Positions 1-6,736 of a DNA stretch of 7,587 bases are shown here, piece by piece. A model generated the notes under the pieces. The model was not told the origin of the DNA and ran no database searches. It worked only from the letters and a program-made list of their open reading frames with translations. Each line of letters begins with the position of its first letter. Positions within the stretch are counted from its first letter, which is position 1. Source of the stretch: Actinomycetes bacterium (GTDB taxonomy: Bacteria; Actinomycetota; Acidimicrobiia; Acidimicrobiales; RAAP-2); NCBI GenBank assembly GCA_021805305.1, contig JAJZFO010000253.1:1-7587 (forward strand). The letters are read 5' to 3'. A program made the translations under genes and the position numbers.

Positions 1-107
1 TCACAGCCGCTCACCTCGCACCCGAAGCCCTTGAGATACACCGCGAGCGCGCTCATGCCCGCCCCGGCGATACCCACGATGTGCACGCGCACGCCCGTCG
101 TGAACAT
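1..107 (-). CDS. murC: UDP-MurNAc:L-alanine ligase MurC, N-terminal fragment
   Basis: Cytoplasmic Mur ligase that adds L-alanine to UDP-MurNAc, the first step of stem-peptide assembly. Only the first 35 codons are in the window, and the gene runs off at position 1. The fragment reads VRVHIVGIAGAGMSALAVYL then KGFGCEVSGC. This is the N-terminal Rossmann-type UDP-binding loop of MurC, whose usual form is RIHFVGIGGSGMSGIAxxLxxxGxxVSGSD. Ala replaces the second Gly of the usual GIGG, and Cys replaces Ser in VSGSD. The start is either ATG at 107 (one-base TGATG overlap with murG) or the adjacent in-frame GTG at 110 (four-base overlap); I prefer ATG. A fused or alternative Mur ligase cannot be excluded from 35 residues, but position after murG fits murC. 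Confidence 0.9.
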   Translation of the reverse strand, partial: MFTTGVRVHIVGIAGAGMSALAVYLKGFGCEVSGC

Positions 108-1225
108 CACGATCGCTCCCCGAGCGCCACGACGACGCGCGCGATGGACTGGGCGGCATCGGGGTGCGCCAACGACGCGCTCGCCCGCGACATCTCTCGC
201 CACGCGTCAGGGGCCAGCATCGACTCCGCGGCATCGCGAAGGGCTACGCCGGTGCACTCGTGGTCGACCACGACGAGGGCGGCCCCCGCCAAGGACAGGG
301 CCCGGGCGTTGTGGCTCTGGTGGTCGCCGGGCGCCCCGGGCAGCGGGATCAAGATCGCGGGAACCGACGCGACCGTCACCTCGGCGACCGTCGTCGCGCC
401 GGCCCGACAGATCGCCAGGTCGGCCACGGCCCACCACGTGCTCATGTCGGCGAAATCGATGACGCGATAATCCAAGTCGCCCACGTCGGGTCGTCGAGCC
501 GACACCGCATCGAAGTCGCGTCGGCCGGTGATGTGGATCAGGGCCAGATCGCGTCGATCCCTCCAGAGCTGCGCCAGGTCGATCACGGCGTCATTGACGC
601 GCGTCGAACCCAACGAACCGCTCATCACGACGATGACGCGGCGATCCTGATCGATCGGCGGGCGCACGAGGTCCTTGGCGCGTCGGCGCCCCTCGGGCGA
701 ACGGTCGAGACCCACGAGGTCACGGCGCACCGGCGCGCCGGTCACCACGACGCGCGGTCCCGGCGTCCCCACGGCCACGCACCGCACGGTGGCGAATCGC
801 GCGAGAAGGCGATGCGTCGCGCTGGGCGTGGCGTCGAGGTCCACCAGGACCAGGGGTCGACGCCAGACGACGGCGGCCGTCGACACCGCGGCCGCCGCGT
901 AGCCCCCGACCGAGACCACTGCGCGCGGACGCCAGCGCCGCAGGTCGACGAGGGCTCGCGCCAGGGCCCCGAACAGAGCGCCCAAGGCCACCGCGTTGTC
1001 GCGCAGGGCGCGCGGACGAAACGAACGGCGAATGCCGCGCCCGGGCAACAACGTCAGTTCGATCGGCCCGCCCCCGAGCAACGTCGCCTCCTGACCCCGT
1101 CGTGAGCCCACGTAGCGCAACTCACTCGTCGCCAGACCCTCGTCACCCAGCGCCTCGGCGATGGCGCGCATCGGAAAGATGTGACCACCCGTCCCGCCGC
1201 CGGTGAGTACCACCGGGCCGGTCAC
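107..1225 (-). CDS. murG: UDP-GlcNAc:lipid I N-acetylglucosaminyltransferase MurG, divergent
   Basis: Peripheral membrane GT-B (family GT28) enzyme that adds GlcNAc to lipid I, forming lipid II. The 372-residue product begins with TGPVVLTGGGTGGHIFP, the N-terminal glycine loop. VVSVGGYAAAAVS (103-115) follows, then TGAPVRRDL (162-170), the donor-binding CRAGATTVAEV (273-283) and the GAPGDHQSHNARAL stretch (297-310). The residues corresponding to the UDP-GlcNAc-contacting Glu, Gln and Asn are present (Glu282, Gln303, Asn306). Two signatures are changed. The HEXN motif after the second glycine loop reads VDLDATPS (128-135), and GGSQGA reads SGSLGS (202-207). The GTG start is chosen because it shares GTGA with the ftsW stop and sits just before the glycine loop. 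No Shine-Dalgarno precedes it (the upstream bases are C-rich), implying coupling to ftsW. A longer in-frame reading upstream is only ftsW antiphase. The stop overlaps murC. Confidence 0.93.
   Translation of the reverse strand: MTGPVVLTGGGTGGHIFPMRAIAEALGDEGLATSELRYVGSRRGQEATLLGGGPIELTLLPGRGIRRSFRPRALRDNAVALGALFGALARALVDLRRWRPRAVVSVGGYAAAAVSTAAVVWRRPLVLVDLDATPSATHRLLARFATVRCVAVGTPGPRVVVTGAPVRRDLVGLDRSPEGRRRAKDLVRPPIDQDRRVIVVMSGSLGSTRVNDAVIDLAQLWRDRRDLALIHITGRRDFDAVSARRPDVGDLDYRVIDFADMSTWWAVADLAICRAGATTVAEVTVASVPAILIPLPGAPGDHQSHNARALSLAGAALVVVDHECTGVALRDAAESMLAPDAWREMSRASASLAHPDAAQSIARVVVALGERS
116..121 (-). promoter_or_regulatory. Ribosome binding site of murC
   Basis: Minus-strand GGGGAG lies inside the 3' end of murG. 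It is 8 bases from the ATG at 107 and 5 bases from the in-frame GTG at 110, so it serves either start and does not decide between them. Confidence 0.55.
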
Positions 1226-2457
1226 GGGCGCGGGGCGCGAAGGGGCCGGCGGTGCGCGTAGTCCGCCCGTGAGGCGCGCGCGGGTGCCGCCATGGTGAAG
1301 AAGCTCGGTTCGTTCGCCCCGATCACGAGGTGCGCCGAGCGGCTGCGGTCGTGCGCGATGTTGTAGAGGAGGCCGACGGCCGCGAGTTCGGTGATCAGTG
1401 CGGTACCGCCGTAGGAGAAGAAGGGTAAAGGAATTCCGGTCACTGCCCAAAAGCCTACGACCGACGCGATATTGATGACGGCCTCGAGCACGATCCACGT
1501 CGCGATCCCCACCACCACCAAGCGATACACCTCATTGGTGCACTGGCGCGCGATCCTCGTCGCCACCATAAGGAATCCGACGAAGAGCGCGATCACGCTC
1601 AAGGTCCCGACCAGTCCGAGCTCCTCGCCGATGATGGTGAAGATGAAGTCGGTGTGGGGATTGGGCAGGAGCCCCCACTTCTCGCGACTGTGGTCCAGGC
1701 CGAGCCCCGTGAGCCCGCCCGCCCCTAGCCCGATGCGCGACTGCAAGAGCTGATAGCCGCTCGTGGCCAGATTCGCGTTGGGGTGCAAGAAGGACATCAG
1801 ACGGCGCACGGAATAGGGCTCGAGCATGGCGTACATCCCCACCACCGGCACGCCCAGCAGCAAAGTGGCGTTGATGATCCGACGCGGCAGGCCCGCAACG
1901 AACAGGACCGCGAGGGCGATCGCCGAGACGACCGTGTCCGTTCCCACGTCGTGTTCGAGCAGGATCAGACCCACGCCGAGCACTAGGGGCGACATCCACA
2001 TGACCAGGTGCTGCCAATTGCCGATGCGCCGGTGGTGGTGTTGCACCACCCACGCCGTGTAGAGCACCACGAGGAGCTTGAAGAACTCCGACGGTTGGAT
2101 CTGGATGAACGGCGTCGGGAGCCAGCGCTTGCCGCCGTTGACGGTGATCCCGACCACTTCGACGGCGACCAGCAGGCTCAGCCCGATGCCGATGAGCATC
2201 GGCGCAAGATTGAGCAGCCAACGCAGACGAAGTCGCGCGACCAACCAGAAGACGATGGCGCCGATGACGAGGTAGAGCACGTCGCGAATCGCCAGGGCGA
2301 ACGAGGTTCCCCCATTGAGCGCGGACTGGGCGTCACTGGCCGAACCCACCATCAGTGTCCCGTATCCGACCATCAGGGCGGTCAGGATCAACAACGTGGC
2401 GCCGGCGCGGTCGCCGCGCGGGAAGGGCTGCAAGAAGCGTGCGAGGAAACGTCCCAT
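1222..2457 (-). CDS. ftsW: Septal peptidoglycan glycosyltransferase FtsW (SEDS family)
   Basis: Polytopic SEDS-family polymerase that joins lipid II into glycan strands at the division site, working with FtsI. The 411-residue product has about ten membrane segments between residues 20 and 370. Conserved blocks are GGKRWLPTPFIQIQPSEFFKL (split around 108-127) and LLEHDVGTDTV (166-176, where family members usually have E-P-D-x-G). Next come SGYQLLQSRIGLGAGGLTG (233-251) and LPNPHTDFIFTIIGEELG (264-281), with Asp270 at the position of the catalytic aspartate of RodA/FtsW. GIPLPFFSYGG (341-351) is near the end. The last 40 residues form a short basic tail. I call FtsW rather than RodA because of its place in the division cluster next to murG. 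The ATG start is 3 bases after the mraY stop, with a weak GAAGG site 11 bases upstream. The stop overlaps the murG start (GTGA). Confidence 0.95.
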   Translation of the reverse strand: MGRFLARFLQPFPRGDRAGATLLILTALMVGYGTLMVGSASDAQSALNGGTSFALAIRDVLYLVIGAIVFWLVARLRLRWLLNLAPMLIGIGLSLLVAVEVVGITVNGGKRWLPTPFIQIQPSEFFKLLVVLYTAWVVQHHHRRIGNWQHLVMWMSPLVLGVGLILLEHDVGTDTVVSAIALAVLFVAGLPRRIINATLLLGVPVVGMYAMLEPYSVRRLMSFLHPNANLATSGYQLLQSRIGLGAGGLTGLGLDHSREKWGLLPNPHTDFIFTIIGEELGLVGTLSVIALFVGFLMVATRIARQCTNEVYRLVVVGIATWIVLEAVINIASVVGFWAVTGIPLPFFSYGGTALITELAAVGLLYNIAHDRSRSAHLVIGANEPSFFTMAAPARASRADYAHRRPLRAPRP

Positions 2458-2460
2458 CGG

Positions 2461-3495
2461 TCACACGACCTTCGCCGTGCGAACGAAGTCCCCGTAGAAG
2501 ATGCCCAGCCCCAAGGCGGCGAGCAGTCCCGCGAGGATCCAGAATCGGATGATCACGGTGATCTCGGGCCATCCGCGCAACTCGAAGTGATGATGAAAGG
2601 GCGCCATACGAAAGATCCGACGGTGAAAGACGCGAAAACTGACCACCTGCAGGATCACCGAGGCCGTCTCGGCCACGAAGAGACCGCCGATGATCGGCAA
2701 CAGGAGGTCGAGGTTCATCAAGAGGCACAGGGCCCCGAGTCCGGTACCGATGGCGAGGGAGCCCGTGTCCCCCATGTAGATCCGCGCCGGTGCCGCGTTC
2801 CACCACAAGAAACCCAGACACGCACCCACCAGCGCTACCGCGACTAGTCCAAGGTCGAGCGCGGCGTGCAAGTGATAGATGGCGAAATGGCGAAACTGCC
2901 AGTACCCGATGATCGACAAGACGCCAAAGCAGAAGGCTCCCGCGCCCGCGGCCAACCCATCGAGGCCGTCAGTCAGATTGACCGCGTTCGAACTGCCGAT
3001 CACCACGAAGATCGCCATGGCCACCCAACCGAGTTCCGAGAGGTTCCACCCCGGCCACGTGACGCGGGTGAAGGACAGGTGCGTCGAGGTGTGCACCCAG
3101 CCAATCGCCAACGTCGCGAAGAGCCCGGCGATGATCAACTGTCCGGCCAACTTGCCGCGCTTCTTGAGGCCCAGGTTGCGGGCATTGCGGATACCCAAGT
3201 AGTCGTCCAACAGCCCCAGTCCACCGGACGCGATGGTCACCCCGATCGCCAGGATCCCTCCGCGGGTGAAGACGATCGACGTGCCGACGTGGCCCATCAG
3301 ATAACCCAGCACCGCCGCCGCCACGATGATCACCCCGCCCATGGTCGGCGTGCCCGCCTTCGCCTGGTGACTCTCGGGGCCGTCCTCGCGAATCTGCTGG
3401 CCGAGCGAGCGACGGCGCACGAAGCGGATCCACATGGGTGTCACGAAGAGGGCGAACAAGAAACCGACGCCGCCCGACTCCATCAAACTCAGCAT
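2461..3495 (-). CDS. mraY: Phospho-MurNAc-pentapeptide transferase MraY (lipid I synthase)
   Basis: Integral membrane enzyme that transfers phospho-MurNAc-pentapeptide from UDP to undecaprenyl phosphate, making lipid I on the inner face of the membrane. The 344-residue product has about ten hydrophobic segments and all family signatures. These are KAGTPTMGGV (46-55), the catalytic Mg-binding pair DD at 97-98 in LLDDYLG, NAVNLTDGLDGLAAG (170-184), RIYMGDTGSLAIG (238-250), and the HHHFE loop (301-305). Start: an in-frame TTG lies directly upstream at 3498, but the ATG at 3495 has better ribosome site spacing and makes a one-base TGATG overlap with murE. An ATG five codons further in (3483) is less likely. 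Length matches the family (about 320-360). It is followed 3 bases after its TGA by ftsW. The usual murD between them is missing. Confidence 0.97.
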   Translation of the reverse strand: MLSLMESGGVGFLFALFVTPMWIRFVRRRSLGQQIREDGPESHQAKAGTPTMGGVIIVAAAVLGYLMGHVGTSIVFTRGGILAIGVTIASGGLGLLDDYLGIRNARNLGLKKRGKLAGQLIIAGLFATLAIGWVHTSTHLSFTRVTWPGWNLSELGWVAMAIFVVIGSSNAVNLTDGLDGLAAGAGAFCFGVLSIIGYWQFRHFAIYHLHAALDLGLVAVALVGACLGFLWWNAAPARIYMGDTGSLAIGTGLGALCLLMNLDLLLPIIGGLFVAETASVILQVVSFRVFHRRIFRMAPFHHHFELRGWPEITVIIRFWILAGLLAALGLGIFYGDFVRTAKVV

Positions 3496-4895
3496 CAAGC
3501 ACCCTTCAACAATTCCCGTACGACCTCGCGGTCGTCGAACTCCACCACGCGATCGGCGAACGTCTGGGTGGTCTCGTGGCCCTTGCCGGCCACCACCACC
3601 ACGTCGCCGGGTCGCGCATTCTCCAGTGCCCGGGCGATGGCCGCACGCCGATCGACCTCTCGCAGGACGTCGGCGGGACCCTCCACCCCGGCGATGATGG
3701 CATCAATAATGGCATCGGGCGACTCGTGACGTGGGTTATCCGAGGTCACGACGGTCAAATCCGACATGAGCGCCGCCACGCGACCCATGGCGGGGCGCTT
3801 GGACGCGTCACGATCCCCGCCGCAACCAAAGACCGTAATGACTCGTCCGGCACAGAGCTCGCGCACCGATCCCAACAGCCGCTCTAGACCCTGAGGAGTG
3901 TGGGCGTAGTCAACGACGACGGTCACCTCGCCTTGGTGCACGACCTCGAACCGACCCGGCACCGCGTGGACTCCCGCCATGGCCATGGCGACCTCGGCGT
4001 CGTGGGCGCCCAGTTCCACGAGGATGGACATCGCCACGAGGGCGTTGTCGATGTTGTAATCGCCGACCAGGGGCGTGTTGACGAGGTGCCCCCGCCAAAA
4101 GAACACGGTGCCCGACAGCGTGCTCGAGATGTCGCTGGCGTCGCGTCGAGCGACGGGTGTCACCGCGAGTGGCGTCGACGCGGCGAGCCGCGCGCCGTAA
4201 GGATCGTCAACCCAGATCACCGCGCGCGAGGAGTACTCGCTCGAGAAGAGGCGCGCCTTGACCGCGAAGTAGTTCTCCATGGTTCGGTGGTAATCGAGGT
4301 GGTCGTGGCTCAGGTTGGTGAAGGCCACCACGGCGAAGTGACTTCCCACGACGCGTTGTTGATCGAGCGCGTGACTCGACACTTCGAGAGCGACCACGGA
4401 CTTCGGGCGCGCCACGTCGAAGTCGTGGCGCACCCGTGCGAGGGTCCGGAAGAACTCGGGTGCGGCGGGGGTGGTCCGCTCGTTGGTCAAAGTCCCGATC
4501 ATCGCACCGTTCCAACCAATGGCGTGCGCGAGCGTCGCGACGAGCGACGTCACCGTGGTCTTGCCATTGGTGCCGGTCACCCCGACCAGGTCGACGCCCG
4601 CTTCGGGGTGGTCGCTAACGGTCGCGCTCGCGTGCGCCAGGACGTTGTACAGACGTGACTCGGGGATCACCACGACGGGAACTGGCGAGGTGATCGGTCG
4701 CGACGCCACGACGGCCACCGCACCACGCGCCACCGCGTCGGCGACGTAGTCCGCACCGTCGGCACTGGCACCCTGTAGCGCGAAGAACAGAGTCGGAAAG
4801 ACACACTGCCGCGAATCGATCTCGACGCGATCGACTTCGACGCTCGCGGTCTGGACGTCGAAGGTCTCGTTGGTGAGGATGTCACCGAGTTGCAT
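3495..4895 (-). CDS. murE: UDP-MurNAc-L-Ala-D-Glu:meso-diaminopimelate ligase MurE
   Basis: Cytoplasmic ATP-dependent Mur ligase that adds the third amino acid of the stem peptide. The 466-residue product has the three Mur ligase domains. The N-terminal UDP-binding domain includes DSRQCVFPTLFFALQG (27-42). The central ATPase has P-loop GTNGKTT (108-114), RTTP (140-143), LSHDHLDYH (195-203), and Lys213 in YFAVKARLF, the position of the carbamylated lysine in known MurE. The C-terminal domain has GRFEVV, DYAHTP (329-334), GCGGDRDASKRPAM and KGHE (438-441). The DNPR motif at 386-389 is the established signature for meso-diaminopimelate rather than lysine. The product is slightly shorter than the usual 480-500 residues, with no domain missing. 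The ATG start overlaps the ftsI stop by one base (TGATG). No convincing Shine-Dalgarno precedes it, so it probably depends on coupling. murF, the usual next gene, is absent; mraY follows directly. Confidence 0.97.
   Translation of the reverse strand: MQLGDILTNETFDVQTASVEVDRVEIDSRQCVFPTLFFALQGASADGADYVADAVARGAVAVVASRPITSPVPVVVIPESRLYNVLAHASATVSDHPEAGVDLVGVTGTNGKTTVTSLVATLAHAIGWNGAMIGTLTNERTTPAAPEFFRTLARVRHDFDVARPKSVVALEVSSHALDQQRVVGSHFAVVAFTNLSHDHLDYHRTMENYFAVKARLFSSEYSSRAVIWVDDPYGARLAASTPLAVTPVARRDASDISSTLSGTVFFWRGHLVNTPLVGDYNIDNALVAMSILVELGAHDAEVAMAMAGVHAVPGRFEVVHQGEVTVVVDYAHTPQGLERLLGSVRELCAGRVITVFGCGGDRDASKRPAMGRVAALMSDLTVVTSDNPRHESPDAIIDAIIAGVEGPADVLREVDRRAAIARALENARPGDVVVVAGKGHETTQTFADRVVEFDDREVVRELLKGA
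3502..3507 (-). promoter_or_regulatory. Ribosome binding site of mraY
   Basis: Minus-strand GAAGGG ends 6 bases before the ATG at 3495 and only 3 bases before the in-frame TTG at 3498. The spacing favours the ATG, which forms TGATG with the murE stop. Confidence 0.65.
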
Positions 4896-6736
4896 CAGGT
4901 CACGTCCGAGGCGATGCTGGCCGAGCCGGTGAGGGGCTTGACGATGGTGCCGCTCGACGGGATGCCGTAGTGGCGAAGTGCGTAGGACATCACCTGCTGA
5001 AAGACCGGCGCGGACGCCGAACCTCCGTAGATGGTGGTCTGGGGACGCTCGATGACCACGATCATCGACAAGACGGGATTGGTGGCCGGCGCGTAACCCA
5101 CGAAGCTCGCGTAATACTGTCCGCTCAACAGCAGGTCCTTGCCCGGGTAGGGGATCGACGCCGTTCCCGTCTTTCCCGCCACGGTGTAGCCCGGGATGAT
5201 GGCGTTCGTCCCAGTACCGGCGAGAACCACCTGTTGGAGCATGCGGTTCATCGTCGCGGCGACCGCCGGCGTGAGGGCTTGGCGACTGGCACCCGGGGCG
5301 GCCGGCTTGGTGACACCATTGGGTTGGACGAAGCCGCGCACCAGACTCGGTTCGACGAACGTGCCGCCGTTAGCGATCGTGTTGTAGGCGTCGAGTACCT
5401 GGATCGGCGGCACGGCGTCCACTTGTCCGATCGGTAGCGCGGCCTGGTCACTGGCGTACCAGTGCGCCGCGTCCACCAACAGTCCCGCGGTCTCACCGGG
5501 GAAATTGACGGCGGTCGTCTGACCGAAGCCCAGGCGCTGGACCTGCGCCAAGATGCCGTTCTCGCCAACCTTCGTCCCCACCTCGTAGGTGCCGATGTTC
5601 GAGGACTGCGCGAGGATCTGGGTCGCGCTGAGGTGCTCGAGCCCGTGGTTCTCCGCGTCGTGGAACACGCGTCCCCCGACGATCATCGAGTTCGGGATCG
5701 AGAAGACGCTGGTGGGCGTGATGTCACCCGCCGCCAGGGCGGCGGAGAAGGTGACGACCTTGAAGACCGACCCGGGCTCGTACGCCTGGGTGAACGCGAG
5801 GTTGTTGATCGTCTGCTCGATACCGGGGACCCCCACGGACGTGCCCCAGGCGGGGATCGGCCCGAGGACACCGGCCTTGGTCGCCGTGTTGACGAGCGAC
5901 GCGTCGGACAGAATCTGACCGGTTCTCACGTCCATCACCACCGCCACCCCGGTGAGCCCCCCCACGGCCCGCAGCTGAGTCGCGAGTGCGCGCTCGGTGA
6001 CGAATTGCAGCGGCGCGTCAATCGTGAGTTCGAGGCCGACGCCGGGCTGGGCGGCCTTGATGACGCGACTGTAGGTACTCGGCAACGCCACGCCCGACGA
6101 CGACACGAACTCTCGGGTCACGCCCGTCGTGCCGGCCAAGTTGGACTGGAACTGGTACTCGAGGCCGGTCGAGCCCGCCCCCGACGCGTTGGTACGACCC
6201 AGCAGTGACTCCGCCAAGGTACCGTTGGGGTACGAACGGCTCGAGGCGTCTTGCACCACGATGCCCGGGAAATTGCCGTTGGCGATCGACTTGCCATCGG
6301 TCAAGTCGAGTTGCGCGTTCAAGATCACGTAGCCGCTTCCCGCCCCCTTCTTCGACAAGAGCGTCGTCAACTGAGCCACGGGAACCTTCACGAGGCCACT
6401 CAGCGCCAACGCCTCCTGGCGTGGCTGGCTGATCTGCATGTCGTCGGCGACCACCATTGAGGTCGGTTCAGAGATCGCCAGGATCTGACCGTGACGGTCG
6501 TAGATGCCCGCACGCAACGCGTTGGTGGTCAAGTCGTGGCGAACCTGGCTGACCGACAGTTGGGCGTAGTGCGCGTGATCGAACACCTGAAGGGCCACGA
6601 GGCGCGCGGCGAGCGCGAAGAAGACGACGATGAAGAAGCCCCGCACCAGTTGCAGTCGACGCGGCGAGAAGGACGGCCCGGACGGACGTCGGGCGACTTG
6701 TCGACGGGTGTGAGTGGGCGACGCGTGGACGCTCAC
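4895..6736 (-). CDS. ftsI: Septal peptidoglycan transpeptidase FtsI (PBP3, class B penicillin-binding protein)
   Basis: Membrane-anchored D,D-transpeptidase that cross-links new septal peptidoglycan as partner of FtsW. The 613-residue product has a basic cytoplasmic tail (1-32), one membrane anchor (about 33-50, followed by RLVALQVFD) and a class B PBP dimerisation domain (about 65-225, opening with the linker motif RAGIYDRHGQILA). The transpeptidase domain runs from about 235 to 590. Its active-site motifs are intact: SVFK with nucleophile Ser323 and Lys326, SSN at 378-380, and KTGTAS beginning at Lys522. Length is normal for the family, and there are no PASTA repeats. The usual R-G-x-I-x-D-R motif has Ala for the first Gly. 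The GTG start is chosen because it overlaps the upstream stop (GTGA), has an AAGGA ribosome site, and gives the expected short basic tail. The final TGA overlaps the murE ATG by one base. Beta-lactam target by family. Confidence 0.97.
   Translation of the reverse strand: MSVHASPTHTRRQVARRPSGPSFSPRRLQLVRGFFIVVFFALAARLVALQVFDHAHYAQLSVSQVRHDLTTNALRAGIYDRHGQILAISEPTSMVVADDMQISQPRQEALALSGLVKVPVAQLTTLLSKKGAGSGYVILNAQLDLTDGKSIANGNFPGIVVQDASSRSYPNGTLAESLLGRTNASGAGSTGLEYQFQSNLAGTTGVTREFVSSSGVALPSTYSRVIKAAQPGVGLELTIDAPLQFVTERALATQLRAVGGLTGVAVVMDVRTGQILSDASLVNTATKAGVLGPIPAWGTSVGVPGIEQTINNLAFTQAYEPGSVFKVVTFSAALAAGDITPTSVFSIPNSMIVGGRVFHDAENHGLEHLSATQILAQSSNIGTYEVGTKVGENGILAQVQRLGFGQTTAVNFPGETAGLLVDAAHWYASDQAALPIGQVDAVPPIQVLDAYNTIANGGTFVEPSLVRGFVQPNGVTKPAAPGASRQALTPAVAATMNRMLQQVVLAGTGTNAIIPGYTVAGKTGTASIPYPGKDLLLSGQYYASFVGYAPATNPVLSMIVVIERPQTTIYGGSASAPVFQQVMSYALRHYGIPSSGTIVKPLTGSASIASDVT

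Noticed and set aside
1..234. 77-codon minus-strand frame ending at position 1
   Set aside because: Different frame from murC and murG, Arg/Ser-rich; the murC frame in the same place has the VGIAGAGMS nucleotide-binding loop.
164..1105. 313-codon open frame on the plus strand opposite murG
   Set aside because: Antisense shadow of a high-GC gene: its composition is dominated by Arg, His, Gly and Gln, with no recognisable motif. murG on the other strand has clear family motifs.
1226..1498. Upstream extension of murG by 91 codons in the same frame
   Set aside because: This lies wholly inside ftsW, its translation is Arg-rich junk, and the GTG at 1225 sits exactly where MurG proteins start and overlaps the ftsW stop.
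3496..3498. TTG as the mraY start
   Set aside because: Only 3 bases from the ribosome site; the following ATG has normal spacing and the TGATG coupling seen elsewhere in this operon.
2008..3729. Long plus-strand open frames of 279 and 287 codons opposite ftsW, mraY and murE
   Set aside because: Low-complexity charged translations typical of the reverse strand of GC-rich coding DNA; they span gene borders of a solid operon and match no family I know.
3900..4658. 252-codon plus-strand frame opposite murE
   Set aside because: His/Val/Gly/Arg-rich shadow of MurE codons, no motif and no ribosome site worth noting.
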